Under the pieces are notes generated by a model. It made no database searches. It was not told where the DNA came from and saw only the letters and a program-made list of their open reading frames with translations. Shown here piece after piece: positions 8,282-18,284 of a stretch of DNA of 64,000 bases. This DNA is from Paenibacillus ihbetae. Its GTDB lineage: Bacteria; Bacillota; Bacilli; Paenibacillales; Paenibacillaceae. The number at the start of each line of letters is the position of its first letter. The first letter of the stretch is position 1. Position numbers and translations under genes: made by a program. The DNA lies in the NCBI RefSeq assembly GCF_002741055.1, contig NZ_CP016809.1, positions 2,192,501 to 2,256,500 of the forward strand, given 5' to 3'.

Positions 8282-9091
8282 TCATTCAAACAATCTTTGA
8301 TGCTTATGAAAAAATCGGTAAAAGAATTGTACATTGTCCAGTTCAAACCATTCTGCCGTGTGCAAAATCTGGGCATCGAGATTGTAGATCTTCGCATGAA
8401 GCGTACCCAGAACAAAGGGAGAGTGTGTAGCGATAATAAACTGACTGTCAAAATAACGCGCCAGATCATTCATCTGCTCGGCCAGCTTGATTTGATTCGC
8501 CGGAGAGAGCGATGTTTCCGGTTCATCCAGTAAATACAGTTTACCGGGTAGCAAATGCTCCTCAAAAAACTGCATCGACGTTTCCCCGTTCGAATATTTC
8601 TCCTGAGCGAATTGAATGATATCCATCTTCTTTTTGAACTCATACGACTGCTCCAGCTCTTCTACCTCTTCCTTGCTCTTTCCCTTTACGAGCTGCTCAT
8701 GCAGCAGCCCTTCGCGAAGCACGTTTTCCTGCTGTATTTTCTTGATTTCATACAATATATCCTCTGACTTAATGTACCGGCTCCCTTCGGGAAGCTTATA
8801 TACGGGATGCTCCTGATCATCATGCCCGAGCTCATAGCTGCTTTCCTCGATAAACCGCTGTGCGTACGCGTTGTGACCATAACTCGTCATTCGCTCAGCG
8901 CCCGCGATGTTCAATTTGTTAGCGATTAAATTCAGCAAGGTGGATTTGCCTGAGCCATTACTGCCATATAACACTGTGATTCGATCAAACAGCAGAACTT
9001 CCCCTGCGATGTGCCTGAACACATGATCGGGATATATATTGGGATTGCTGGAAATGGAAGAAGAGAGTTTGAAGTTCCTTAAATATAGCAT
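8282..9091 (-). CDS. AAA (ABC/SMC-type) ATPase
   Basis: A protein of 269 residues with Walker A YGSNGSGKST (around 44-53), Walker B LYLLDEPE (around 186-193) and a switch His in IIATHSPF, which together define the AAA_15/AAA_21 SMC-like ATPases. Between them a charged helical segment (about 100-165, EIKKIQQENVL and EEVEELEQSYEFKK) resembles a shortened coiled coil. No membrane segments or transporter permease are present, so it is a cytoplasmic ATPase of unknown role. It starts 15 bases after the HEAT-repeat gene and is probably cotranscribed with it. Confidence 0.8.
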   Translation of the reverse strand: MLYLRNFKLSSSISSNPNIYPDHVFRHIAGEVLLFDRITVLYGSNGSGKSTLLNLIANKLNIAGAERMTSYGHNAYAQRFIEESSYELGHDDQEHPVYKLPEGSRYIKSEDILYEIKKIQQENVLREGLLHEQLVKGKSKEEVEELEQSYEFKKKMDIIQFAQEKYSNGETSMQFFEEHLLPGKLYLLDEPETSLSPANQIKLAEQMNDLARYFDSQFIIATHSPFVLGTLHAKIYNLDAQILHTAEWFELDNVQFFYRFFHKHQRLFE

Positions 9092-9106
9092 CGCCTTCGC
9101 TCACCT

Positions 9107-12100
9107 CTATTCACGCACGGTCCAAATATCCAACGCAGCCAGACGGATCGCCTCATGTTCATGCTTCCGGTACGCTCTCAAACGGCCGGTACATGCCTGG
9201 TTCCACAATAAGGCTGCCCCCGCAACCTGCAGCAAAGAAAGACCGAAATATTGGGCCGCAAACGACTGCCGATCTTTCAAATGATCCACCAGATCCAGCA
9301 TCGCCTCCGGGCTCCAATACGCCTTGCTGGCATTGGCTGCCTGAGCGATCTGTCTGTAAACGTGATCCAGCAGATACGGATGCGTGTCCACCACCTGAAT
9401 CACAGGGTCCAAATGCAGGGCCGCCTGATCCGCCTCGCTCCATTCCACCATCGCCAAATATAACTTGATCACGGCGGGTTTCAGGGTTTCTCGGAATTTT
9501 TTAAGAGCATCGATCAGGCCCGTATATAAAGGAATGAGCACCCGCCTTGCATTGAGAGGCAACGAGGTCAGCTTGTCGATCAACGCCGCCAGACGCTGCC
9601 GCTGAGGAAGGTCTCTCTCCGGCGCAGCATTCCATTCCGCCCTCGTCTCCATGCCGGCAAGCTGTGTGCAAACGCTGATGACCCGATCGTTTACCTTGCC
9701 GTCACGGCATGCCACCACGAGCGTATCCATCGCCGTCTTCCATCTGGCGTTGTCCTCCATATCAAGAATCGCTCTGCCGGTGCTAGCCGCCACCTTCTCC
9801 TCGCTTCCATTCACCCAATAGCTCATCGCCTGGAAAGCCTCTCTTGCCACCACAGCATCGGGATGTCCTGCGATCTCGGCAATCAATTGCAAATACCTTG
9901 GCCGAGCCTCCACCGGAAGTCCGCCAGGGTACTGGTTAAGCAGGCTTCTTGCGATATCACGCTGCGGCGAAGCAGCCATGGCACGCATCATGGACCAGCT
10001 GCGTTCATTATCAAGCCATTGTCTGGCAGCATGCCCGATGGCGATCATCACGTCTTTGTGCACATTCGGCTTTTCGTATTCACGGATGAGAAGCGCCATG
10101 CTCTCACTGCTTTTATGAGCCCCAAGGAGCCGGATGACCTCTTTTCTGACCGTGATCTTCAACTTCTCCCGGTTCAGCAGGTCCGACAGCGTGGACGTCA
10201 ACATCATCGGGCTCACCCTGCGCATGCATCTGGGGATCGAGTACATGGCAACCCTGGCACGGTCTCCATCCAGGTTGCCCAGCAATACAGGAAGTGCCTT
10301 CTCCGGCTCTTCCCCTAACGAATAGGCGTGAAGCGCTGCCTCGACGACATGCACTTCCTGGTCCTGCAGCAGAACCTCGAATTGATCAGAGCGATAATCC
10401 GGCATGACGGCCAAGCTTCGCATCGCCGCTGCACGTTCATGGAAGCTTCGTTTGGCATCCAATGCCACCCGCTCCAAGAGGGAGGCTAGTGCCTTTTGCT
10501 GACGCGGCAGCCACCGGTGAAACCCATTGTGGGCGGGCACAACATAAATCGTTTTTCCCGATAAATGCTTGCCTTGGATGATTTGCCCCGAGATGAACGG
10601 GTCCAGCCATTCCTGACGCTTCAGATGCAGATGCTTAAATACGTCGTGGAATGAGATGAAGGATGGGTCTCTGTCCAGCAGTTCTCTAACTCTCTCATCC
10701 CGCGTTCTGTACGGTGCCAGCCAATAATGGACCGCCTGCGGCGATACCGTTTTGGAATCCATCAGCTCTTCCAGCAGAAGCTGCAGCTTCGGCAATCGAT
10801 CCACGGCTTTCCCGAAAAAATTCGCCATACGCAGGACCACACTCACGTTTTCGCGCTTGTTCGCTTCTACGCCAAAGGCGTAAATCTCATCGAACAACGC
10901 TTCCAGCGCAGAGCTTGGTATGCTCTCCCAATCCATCAAGAAGAGCGCCAACTGACCGTCCCGCATCGTCAATCTTCCGAACGTTCTCAAAGCGAATTTG
11001 AACAGCTCGCTCTTCGGCTCCAGTGCATGTGCACGCAGCAGGGCAAAAGCGAGCTTCTCCGTGGCCGACCTTGTCCCGTACGAAGTGTCTCTCGCTTCCA
11101 CGACGCTATCCACCAGCACAGTCAGATCGTTCACATGCTCTTCCTTAAACATGGGGGCAGGACAGTTCGAGAGCTCGACCATCACTTGCCAGCGCACCGG
11201 ATCCTGGTCGTTCTTGATCCGGGTCAGGAAGCGCAGCGTCTCATCCATTCCGCTTCGGGATAACGCCGTACTCCGAACGAGGTGGGCATAGGCCGCAGCA
11301 CGCTCATCGCTATTTGACACCTGGACGGCCTGCACCAGCTTCTCCCTGGCATTCGCAATGAAACGACGCGCCGTCGTTTCGAGCATGCTATCCCGATGAT
11401 CGCGAACATCGCGAAGCCCCAGCATGCGGGCGGCTTCCTTGTCGCGCAGCCGATGCGGCAGTACATCCAGCAGCGGCATAGGGAACATACGCGTCTTCCG
11501 CTCATCCTCCTTATAAGCGGCATCAAACATCGCTTCACGGCAAGACGGGGCAAGGGTATCCAGCACCTTGGCAACATGCTCAGGCCGATCTGCAAGCAAA
11601 GTCGTCAGCGTGGTCCACTGCGCTGTGGTGAACCATCTTCTCTTCTTCAAAACTCCTGCCGGAATGCCTTGATTCAAAAGCTGTTCACGCGCATCCTCAC
11701 GTGTCAGCAGCTCGAATACGTCCGCAGGGCTGGCCTGAATCAGTATGCCCAATTGCAACTTGAGTACGGGATGAATCATATCCGTCGGTCCAAGCTTCAA
11801 GGCACATTCCAACACGACTGCCGGCCTTGAAACACCCAGTACCTCAATCGCGGAAGAGAGCGTCCACCATACGCTGACCTTTTCCCGATGCGTTGCGTTC
11901 TGCAAAGCATTCTTGAAATACGCTGCAGCCAGATCGGGATAGCGCTTCGTTACAAGCCGCCAATGGCGTAGCGCATACCCCAGCTCAGGAAGCCTGCTGC
12001 GAACCATCTCTTCGCTGCACGCGGCTAATAATAAAGAGGCTTCTTGCGCCCCCCAACGGTCAAGCACGAGCGGCAGCAGCCGTTCCGCCCAATCCTGGCG

Positions 12101-12559
12101 ACGGGTATTTACGATGCTCCGCAGCAGTTGACGGCGGCAATGATAGGACATCTGCACGATTTCGGATTCAACCGAAAAGTCCGGAGCTGTCACCACCTCC
12201 GGCAGTAATCTGGCCGCCCGTCCTCTGACCCCTGCCTTCGGGTGCTTCAGGGCAAACAAAACCGCACGCGCATCATTTACTACACCCGCACCGGTCAATG
12301 CCAAATGCGCCTCATAGGCGGTGCCGCTTTCGAGCAAGGATATGAGCAGCGCAGAAAAATCCGCATCTCCTTTATACTGGCGCCCCAGAAGCGCCATCCG
12401 CTTCATCCTGTCCGAGTAACCCAGCAAATCCAGCTCCTTGAGCAGCTGCTCTTTGTTCAACAGATCATGGTTATATGTCAATATTTCCTCTCCCCTCATG
12501 CTCTTATGGCCGATCACCCATTTATTCGTAACCGGTTTGCGCAAGCTCTCTGGAAACAT
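9107..12559 (-). CDS. Giant HEAT-repeat protein
   Basis: A protein of 1150 residues, almost entirely helical, with repeated amphipathic pairs typical of HEAT/ARM repeats, e.g. KHPKAGVRGRAARLLPEVV near residue 105 and EKPNVHKDVMIAIGHAARQW near 830. No enzymatic motif, signal peptide or membrane segment is seen, so it is probably a cytoplasmic scaffold. ATG 12559 has GGAGAAG at good distance. A TTG at 12481 behind GGGGAGAGG is an alternative start that would remove 26 residues. The small ATPase gene follows after 15 bases, suggesting a functional pair. Confidence 0.85.
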   Translation of the reverse strand: MFPESLRKPVTNKWVIGHKSMRGEEILTYNHDLLNKEQLLKELDLLGYSDRMKRMALLGRQYKGDADFSALLISLLESGTAYEAHLALTGAGVVNDARAVLFALKHPKAGVRGRAARLLPEVVTAPDFSVESEIVQMSYHCRRQLLRSIVNTRRQDWAERLLPLVLDRWGAQEASLLLAACSEEMVRSRLPELGYALRHWRLVTKRYPDLAAAYFKNALQNATHREKVSVWWTLSSAIEVLGVSRPAVVLECALKLGPTDMIHPVLKLQLGILIQASPADVFELLTREDAREQLLNQGIPAGVLKKRRWFTTAQWTTLTTLLADRPEHVAKVLDTLAPSCREAMFDAAYKEDERKTRMFPMPLLDVLPHRLRDKEAARMLGLRDVRDHRDSMLETTARRFIANAREKLVQAVQVSNSDERAAAYAHLVRSTALSRSGMDETLRFLTRIKNDQDPVRWQVMVELSNCPAPMFKEEHVNDLTVLVDSVVEARDTSYGTRSATEKLAFALLRAHALEPKSELFKFALRTFGRLTMRDGQLALFLMDWESIPSSALEALFDEIYAFGVEANKRENVSVVLRMANFFGKAVDRLPKLQLLLEELMDSKTVSPQAVHYWLAPYRTRDERVRELLDRDPSFISFHDVFKHLHLKRQEWLDPFISGQIIQGKHLSGKTIYVVPAHNGFHRWLPRQQKALASLLERVALDAKRSFHERAAAMRSLAVMPDYRSDQFEVLLQDQEVHVVEAALHAYSLGEEPEKALPVLLGNLDGDRARVAMYSIPRCMRRVSPMMLTSTLSDLLNREKLKITVRKEVIRLLGAHKSSESMALLIREYEKPNVHKDVMIAIGHAARQWLDNERSWSMMRAMAASPQRDIARSLLNQYPGGLPVEARPRYLQLIAEIAGHPDAVVAREAFQAMSYWVNGSEEKVAASTGRAILDMEDNARWKTAMDTLVVACRDGKVNDRVISVCTQLAGMETRAEWNAAPERDLPQRQRLAALIDKLTSLPLNARRVLIPLYTGLIDALKKFRETLKPAVIKLYLAMVEWSEADQAALHLDPVIQVVDTHPYLLDHVYRQIAQAANASKAYWSPEAMLDLVDHLKDRQSFAAQYFGLSLLQVAGAALLWNQACTGRLRAYRKHEHEAIRLAALDIWTVRE

Positions 12560-12845
12560 ATAACTTCTCCATAAGCGAGAGCTTCTCCTGTTCGATACGA
12601 CAGTTCGGGCTTGAATAGCCTACGGAATCGGCCATTGAAGCCGGGATGTATGGTGGAAGCTATGCACTCAATCCATATTCACGATCTATATCCAGTGGTC
12701 ACGTCCTGATTCGGGACTTCTGCCTGTGAACGGGGGAACAGTAACTCGCTGCGTACAACACGCCGCATACAAAAAGAGATGCCTCGCGGGGCCGTTAGCA
12801 GCCCTCTGAGTCATCCCTTTTTAGCTCCATGATATTTATTCGAAT

Positions 12846-14006
12846 TTAGTTATTCCAATATTGCTCGGCAATCTTTTGACCTTGATCGATTTTTGCCCAT
12901 TGCTCGGCTTCGCTTAGCTCGTTACCGCCATCGCAGGATGCAAAGCCGCATTGATGCGAGAGCAGCAGACGATCCTTGTCAATGATTTTGGATGCTTCGT
13001 CAAGCAGACGGATGACGCGGGCTTCATCATCGAGCGTATTTGTTTTGGAAGACAGAAGGCCCAGTACAATCTCCGTTTCCGGCCGGTCCTTGAAAACCTC
13101 CAGCGCTTCAATCGAACCCGCACGCTCATCATCCCACTCCAGGAAGAAGCGGTCATATTTCAATTGCTTCAGGAACAGGTTGGCGATTTTCGCGTAAGAT
13201 CCACCGCCCATGTTCCGGGAATCATAGTTCCCGCGGCAGTTGTGTGTCCACATTTTCAACCCGAGGCTATGACCGAAGTCAATCAATGTATTGTTTAGTT
13301 CAATAAATTCGGTGGCGAGACCCTGTACTTCCGCTTGGTTAATATGCTCCCCGGTAAACGGAGAGTTCGGGTTATCGTCTGCAAACAGCTCCCATAAGCA
13401 ATCATCGAATTGCAGGATCGTGCCGCCCGCCGCTGCGAATTCCTCCACGAATTCCTTATACGCGCTTACAAGGCCCTCTTTGAGCTCCTGTCTGTTCTGA
13501 TAAACGGCATCCGTTCCGCCAATGTTATCCGACCAGGAGAGCTCGCCGAAAATATGGGAAGGAGACGGTACGCAAAGCTTCGTTTGGTGATCGCCTGCGA
13601 AATCCTGAAGCTGTTTGAACAGCTTGATGAAATGATGATTCGTTCCGCTCAGTTTGCCAGTAATACGCAATCCAATATCTTTGCGGGTTTCATATTTCGA
13701 GGTTCCGTCCACATCCCGGAAGAAGTAGCCATGATCCGCGATATAACGCTCTACTCCGCCAAAGCCCCATACAAAATCGAGATGCCACATCGATTTGGAA
13801 AATTCGCCGTCCGTAATAACCGACAGGTTATGCTCGATTTCCTTCTTCACGACCTCTTTGATGGCCTCGGTCTCGCACTTGGCATACCCTTCAAAATTTT
13901 CATAAAACGGATACTGGATATCATCACGATGTTCAATTTGCTTTTTATATTTCAGCAGCTCTTCAGGACGCAACAAACTTCCTACGATCTGAAACTTATC
14001 AGTCAT
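12846..14006 (-). CDS. Cobalamin-independent methionine synthase C-terminal-like protein (YxjG/YxjH type)
   Basis: A protein of about 386 residues matching the single-domain relatives of the MetE catalytic domain. It has the N-terminal VGSLLRP and ITDGEFSKSMW segments, the LQFDDCLWELF strand, and metal-site candidates in THNCRG and HQCGFASC. Such proteins are thought to transfer methyl groups to homocysteine or related thiols with zinc. The start at 14006 follows GGGGGG and removes 20 residues of a longer frame. I found no S-box riboswitch upstream; an inverted repeat at 14087-14103 is the only visible control element. Confidence 0.85.
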   Translation of the reverse strand: MTDKFQIVGSLLRPEELLKYKKQIEHRDDIQYPFYENFEGYAKCETEAIKEVVKKEIEHNLSVITDGEFSKSMWHLDFVWGFGGVERYIADHGYFFRDVDGTSKYETRKDIGLRITGKLSGTNHHFIKLFKQLQDFAGDHQTKLCVPSPSHIFGELSWSDNIGGTDAVYQNRQELKEGLVSAYKEFVEEFAAAGGTILQFDDCLWELFADDNPNSPFTGEHINQAEVQGLATEFIELNNTLIDFGHSLGLKMWTHNCRGNYDSRNMGGGSYAKIANLFLKQLKYDRFFLEWDDERAGSIEALEVFKDRPETEIVLGLLSSKTNTLDDEARVIRLLDEASKIIDKDRLLLSHQCGFASCDGGNELSEAEQWAKIDQGQKIAEQYWNN

Positions 14007-14086
14007 GTAATAACCCCCCTCGTTGTATACGATGATCATATCACGACGAGCGGGGTTAGAAGGCATACCAAAAGAATATGACTAGT

Positions 14087-14103
14087 TATAGCTAAAAGCT
14101 ATA
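14087..14103 (-). promoter_or_regulatory. Inverted-repeat operator upstream of the MetE-like gene
   Basis: TATAGCT-AAA-AGCTATA, perfect 7-bp arms, about 80 bases upstream of the MetE-like start. Short interrupted palindromes of this kind are typical LysR-type regulator sites; no LysR gene is in the window. Confidence 0.45.
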
Positions 14104-14210
14104 GCAAAAAGGTGCGAAAAATGTATAGCAAGCCAACTTAAATAGTGAAGTTGCAGAATTCAGATAAGGATATCCAAAATGATATGCTGCTGTGTTTTTA
14201 AATGGTTCGT

Positions 14211-14780
14211 TCACAACGTACTGCGCCGCAGCTCATAAAAATACTGCACAGCGGGATGCTTTAGCTTCATCTTCTCGGCCATGTTCAACATGCGCTTTTT
14301 GCCGACTCGTCTGTCCATCAAAGCTAAAATATTCAATAAGATATCATCGCTCTCCAAGCTTTCTTCTATAGAAGTAGATAAGAACTTATTCGCTGTAGTC
14401 ACAAAATTGGATTTGCTTAATGCGGCCTGTGCCGTCAAAAGCTCTTTTGCAAGCTCTGTTATTTTTCGGTTTCTTGCGATGACTTGCAGACGCTCCTCGG
14501 GAACGGTCCCCTTGGTTTCCTTGCGGATCGCTTCAATTTCCTCCTGGCTGATAGGAATTTGGAGATCCGGATCATTCTTTATTTCCTGCTCAGTCTGATA
14601 CCAGCGGATGGAACCCGTGGTCTCGCTCATATTGAGCACGTTCTTCTTATCTACGGCAAGATAACAGATTCCGGGTTTGCCAGGCAGATAACGATAACTG
14701 GTTGCCCGGTATTCGACCCTTCCATGTAACGCAGGAGAGAGAAAGCTCTCCAGTTGTTGCTTCAATTTGCTCCAGGACAT
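14211..14780 (-). CDS. SF0329-family protein, function unknown
   Basis: A protein of 189 residues starting MSWSKLKQQLESFLSPAL, the N-terminus I associate with the uncharacterised SF0329 family. The first 70 residues look like a compact beta-rich domain (GRVEYRATSYRYLPGKPG, CYLAVDKK). The rest is helical and charged, with EEIEAIRKET and a KKRMLNMAEKMKLKHP segment near the C-terminus. No membrane segment or signal is present. GGAGG precedes the ATG. It is transcribed alone, behind the terminator of the ABC permease gene. Confidence 0.75.
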   Translation of the reverse strand: MSWSKLKQQLESFLSPALHGRVEYRATSYRYLPGKPGICYLAVDKKNVLNMSETTGSIRWYQTEQEIKNDPDLQIPISQEEIEAIRKETKGTVPEERLQVIARNRKITELAKELLTAQAALSKSNFVTTANKFLSTSIEESLESDDILLNILALMDRRVGKKRMLNMAEKMKLKHPAVQYFYELRRSTL

Positions 14781-14875
14781 GGTTCCTCCTAATTGAAAAT
14801 ATTACCCTTGGGTGAAGGTCAATCATACCATGATTTCGGGTGATATTTAATCTTAGCACTGAGCCAAAACAAAAA

Positions 14876-14913
14876 GAAATAGGCCGCCCTAGGCAAGGGT
14901 GACGACCTATTTC
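14876..14913 (-). terminator. Terminator of the ABC exporter operon
   Basis: Minus-strand hairpin with arms GAAATAGG and CCTATTTC followed by TTTTTGTTTT. It sits 35 bases after the permease stop. It resembles the type I toxin locus hairpin at 1188-1226, but no toxin frame is nearby. Confidence 0.75.
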
Positions 14914-14947
14914 TCAACCTTGTACAGCCCACCGCCCGGAATCCCAT

Positions 14948-17281
14948 TCACTCCACACCCTTCAACGACTCAATCATATGAATCCGCGTCACCTTCTTTC
15001 GCAGCATCAGGTTGGAGAGCAGGGTCAGGATAAACGCCAGAACAACCGATGCCAGCAGGATCACGAGGTTTAGTTGATCCGGGATTTGCTGATGCGTACT
15101 CGAAAGCGCCTGTATGATGATGGAATAGACATAGCCGCTGATCGGCAGCGCGACAATGACCGCAAAAGCGGTTAACAGCATGTTTTCAGAGAAAATCAGC
15201 CGGTTGATTTTACGTTTGGGATAGCCCAGCACCTTCAGGGTGGCAAGCTCACGATTCCGTTCATAAATGTTAATGGAAGAGATCGTGTAGATGGCACCGA
15301 AGGACAGAATGACGGCACAGATGATAAACATGATGAAGATAAAGCTGTTTTGCTTCAGGATATATTGCGCGGATTTTTTGAGATCATCCTTGTCTGCAAT
15401 GGCATCCACCTGCGGGTGTTGCTCAAAGAAGCTGCGAACGCTCGCCAGATCGGCTGCACTATGAACGCTCACTAACAGCGAGGTTGGATGATAGTCGATC
15501 CCCAAGCTCTTCATATAAGCCGGGGTGCTGTAGAACGACGGATTCGAATACTGGGTGGAGATGTCCAGAACCTTCATCTCGACAAGGGTTTGGTTAACCT
15601 CCGGTGCGGTGAATTGAAGCTGGATCGTATCCCCTTCAGAAATCCGGTATTGATCCGCGTAAGATTTCGGTACCAGCACGCCATGATCCCCTAACGATAT
15701 CCGATTGCCTTGTTCATCATAAAAGTGAATCAGCTGATTTTCTTGCTCCGTAACCACAAGCGTAGCGTTTTCTTGGTCATCCCCCTTGATAAGCTCTACA
15801 GGGTAAGTGGACAACCCATAACGGTCAGCAATGCCGGAGGGCAGGCTTGCCGGATCCGGGAACGCTCCCGCCGCATAATCAATACGCAAATCATACGTGT
15901 AGACCTCTTCAATTTGGCCGGCTACCTTGAGCAGGGCCGTCTGCGTGCCAAACGCCGTGATCAATAAAACCGTACTCACCACAACGCCAACGGAGCTCGC
16001 TAATGCTTTTTGTTTATTTAGAAAAATATTTCGCAGAATGATCTTGTAGCTGTAAGGCAGCCGGCTCCACATCCCCGGAATTTTCTCAATAAGCAGCCTC
16101 TTCATCTTCTTGGGCGGCTTCGGACGCATCGCCTGGGCAGCGCGTTCTTGTAGTACCGCTCTACCGCTCAAATAACAGGACAGCATGCCAAAGGCACTGG
16201 AGCAAACGATTGGAGGAAGGATCGACAACAACGAAAGGGAAAACGTCAGGTCAGGCAGGGAGTAGGATCTTCCAATCGACGTTGTAATGAGCGGGATGAA
16301 CAGGGCGGCGGCGACTATATAGCCCAGAATGGAGCCGATGACACCTGCGAGCACAGGGTAGCCCATGTAATGGAGCATGATGCTCCGATTTTTCACGCCT
16401 AATGCCTTCATAATGCCCACTTGATTCCGCTGGGAGTCGATAATCCTCGACATGATCAGAAACAGGATCACCGCTTCTATTACAAAGAGAACGATCGGGA
16501 TTACCCTGCTCATCAGCTTATTGTTATGGATCGTTTGCTGGGTCTGGGAATAGTTGAAGGTCCGTTCTTTGCTGACCTGGCTTACATAAGGGAGGGACCG
16601 GGAATGCGCTTCAATGGCTTGGCCCAGCCTGTCAATGTCGTAACCGTCCTTGGCATCGATCAGGATCTCATTATAGAAGAAGCTGTCTGCAATTTGGGGT
16701 ATGGTCTCTTCGGGGATATAGGCTATTCCAAAAGCGTGATGGTCCTGGGTTTCGTTTTTCTTGGCATGCTCCACATTCTCGTTCAAGCCGCTGATCGCGA
16801 ACGTCATGTCCTTGTCATTCACGCGGAGGGTGATGGAATCACCGACACGGTAATGATGCGCGTCAGCATAATGGGAGTCCAACAGAATCTCATTCGGCGC
16901 AGATGGCATCCTGCCCTCCATCATTTTGGAGGTGTTGATTTCATTAGGTACAGGGATCGAATGCACGGTTAATGAAGCTTTATCATCCTCAAAAGCCTGT
17001 TCCGCTTGGACCGTGTAACGCCCTTCGATATGTTGAATGCCTTCAATCTCTCGTAAACCGGCGGCTTCCTCGGGTGAAATATGACTGTAATAGACGTTCA
17101 AGTCGCTCAGGTTATACTCTGCAAAATATCCCGTCGTATAGGCGCTCAGATTGCTGCTCAAGGTGACCAGCCCCGTGTAGAAAAAAGCTCCCACCGCGAT
17201 AACCAATACGATGGCTACGAATTGACCGATCGACTGCTTCATATCCCGTAATAGTTTCAGCCCTAACGTCCTCATCACCAC
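14948..17281 (-). CDS. ABC transporter permease, FtsX/MacB type (duplicated)
   Basis: A membrane protein of 777 residues. It has an N-terminal membrane segment (about 15-40), a large extracytoplasmic domain, three membrane segments near 260-370, a cytoplasmic linker, a fourth segment near 420, a second external domain, and three C-terminal segments near 650-760. This doubled FtsX layout is typical of lipoprotein or peptide/lipid exporters that pair with a LolD-like ATPase. The start codon overlaps the ATPase stop (ATGGTGATG), so the two genes are coupled. The substrate is unknown. Confidence 0.88.
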   Translation of the reverse strand: MVMRTLGLKLLRDMKQSIGQFVAIVLVIAVGAFFYTGLVTLSSNLSAYTTGYFAEYNLSDLNVYYSHISPEEAAGLREIEGIQHIEGRYTVQAEQAFEDDKASLTVHSIPVPNEINTSKMMEGRMPSAPNEILLDSHYADAHHYRVGDSITLRVNDKDMTFAISGLNENVEHAKKNETQDHHAFGIAYIPEETIPQIADSFFYNEILIDAKDGYDIDRLGQAIEAHSRSLPYVSQVSKERTFNYSQTQQTIHNNKLMSRVIPIVLFVIEAVILFLIMSRIIDSQRNQVGIMKALGVKNRSIMLHYMGYPVLAGVIGSILGYIVAAALFIPLITTSIGRSYSLPDLTFSLSLLSILPPIVCSSAFGMLSCYLSGRAVLQERAAQAMRPKPPKKMKRLLIEKIPGMWSRLPYSYKIILRNIFLNKQKALASSVGVVVSTVLLITAFGTQTALLKVAGQIEEVYTYDLRIDYAAGAFPDPASLPSGIADRYGLSTYPVELIKGDDQENATLVVTEQENQLIHFYDEQGNRISLGDHGVLVPKSYADQYRISEGDTIQLQFTAPEVNQTLVEMKVLDISTQYSNPSFYSTPAYMKSLGIDYHPTSLLVSVHSAADLASVRSFFEQHPQVDAIADKDDLKKSAQYILKQNSFIFIMFIICAVILSFGAIYTISSINIYERNRELATLKVLGYPKRKINRLIFSENMLLTAFAVIVALPISGYVYSIIIQALSSTHQQIPDQLNLVILLASVVLAFILTLLSNLMLRKKVTRIHMIESLKGVE

Positions 17282-17979
17282 TCGATCCCTTCAACGCTTT
17301 GTTTATGCTCATTGATCGTGATTCTCTCGATCCTCCCGCTCTTGACCCGGATCACCTTATCCGCCATCGGCGCGATGGCCGAATTATGGGTGACCAGAAC
17401 GACGCATTTCTTCGTTTCCTTGTTCAAATCCTGAAGAAGCTTCAAGACCGACTTCCCTGTCACATAATCCAAGGCACCGGTGGGTTCATCGCAGAGGAGA
17501 AGCGCGGGATTCTTGGCAACCGCTCTTGCGATCGCAACTCTTTGCTGTTCGCCGCCGGATAGCTGGGACGGGAAGTTCTTCATGCGATTCGCCAGCCCAA
17601 CCTGATGCAAAATATCGCGGGCATCCAGGTGGTCCTTACATACCTCTGTCGCAAATTCAACGTTCTCCAGGGCATTCAGATTCGGAATCAGGTTATAGAA
17701 TTGAAAGACAAAGCCCACCCGCTCGCCGCGGTATTCGGTTAACTTCTTCTCGTTCCACCCTGTCAGTTCTTGATCCCCAACCAACACTTGCCCCGAGGTC
17801 GCCGTATCCATCCCGCCGAGGATATTCAAAATCGTGCTTTTCCCTGCCCCGCTGGCCCCTAGAATAACGACGAATTCCCCCTCCCGGATCGAAAAATCAA
17901 CCCCCGCAAGAGCTTGAATCGTCACTTCGCCGATTTGGTATGTCTTGGTTACGTTTTTGAATTCGATGAACGTTGTCAC
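17275..17979 (-). CDS. ABC transporter ATP-binding protein, LolD/MacB type
   Basis: A protein of 234 residues with Walker [11 protein letters not shown]-loop [10 protein letters not shown], signature LSGGEQQR, Walker [13 protein letters not shown] and switch His in VLVTHNS. All of these are intact, so it should be an active ATPase. It powers the FtsX-type permease encoded immediately downstream. The start is GTG, nine bases after GGGGAG. Homologous pairs export macrolides, antimicrobial peptides or lipoproteins. With no sensor kinase adjacent, the trigger is unknown. Confidence 0.92.
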   Translation of the reverse strand: MTTFIEFKNVTKTYQIGEVTIQALAGVDFSIREGEFVVILGASGAGKSTILNILGGMDTATSGQVLVGDQELTGWNEKKLTEYRGERVGFVFQFYNLIPNLNALENVEFATEVCKDHLDARDILHQVGLANRMKNFPSQLSGGEQQRVAIARAVAKNPALLLCDEPTGALDYVTGKSVLKLLQDLNKETKKCVVLVTHNSAIAPMADKVIRVKSGRIERITINEHKQSVEGIEW

Positions 17980-18284
17980 TTCTTACATCTCCCCACAATT
18001 AATTTCTGGAATGGAGCTGCCCGCCATTCCCAGTCTCTTTATCAAGAACCACCGATGCACGCTAGTCGCTAGTTATCCTTCGCATTTCCATCATATCCCA
18101 CATTATGGATGCTGCTTCCGGCAGCCGATGTATTTTCGTATCGGTCTACAGAAGGAGATATGATCTTCGTTGCTGGCTTCTCCGGAAGCATCCTTAACGC
18201 AAAAAAAGAGCCACGCAGGTTAACAACCTACATGACTCTTAATCTTCCGTCCGAAATTAGAGCACTTGCGTACAATGAACGAGT
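17980..18284. other. Intergenic stretch between DUF4317 and the ABC operon
   Basis: About 300 bases. It holds the DUF4317 terminator and a short inverted repeat, GGAATGG/CCATTCC, near 18008-18029 that could act in control of the ABC operon. No gene is seen. Confidence 0.4.
18205..18240 (-). terminator. Terminator of the DUF4317 gene
   Basis: Imperfect stem of AAGAG...AGGTT with ACCT...CTCTT around loop AACA, followed on the minus strand by a TTTTTTT run. Confidence 0.7.

Noticed and set aside
14007..14210. SAM (S-box) riboswitch before the MetE-like gene
   Set aside because: No S-box core or anti-terminator pattern could be read; only a short palindrome is present.
14876..14913. Second type I toxin locus
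   Set aside because: The hairpin resembles that at 1188-1226, but no toxin frame or antisense promoter lies next to it; it is a plain terminator.
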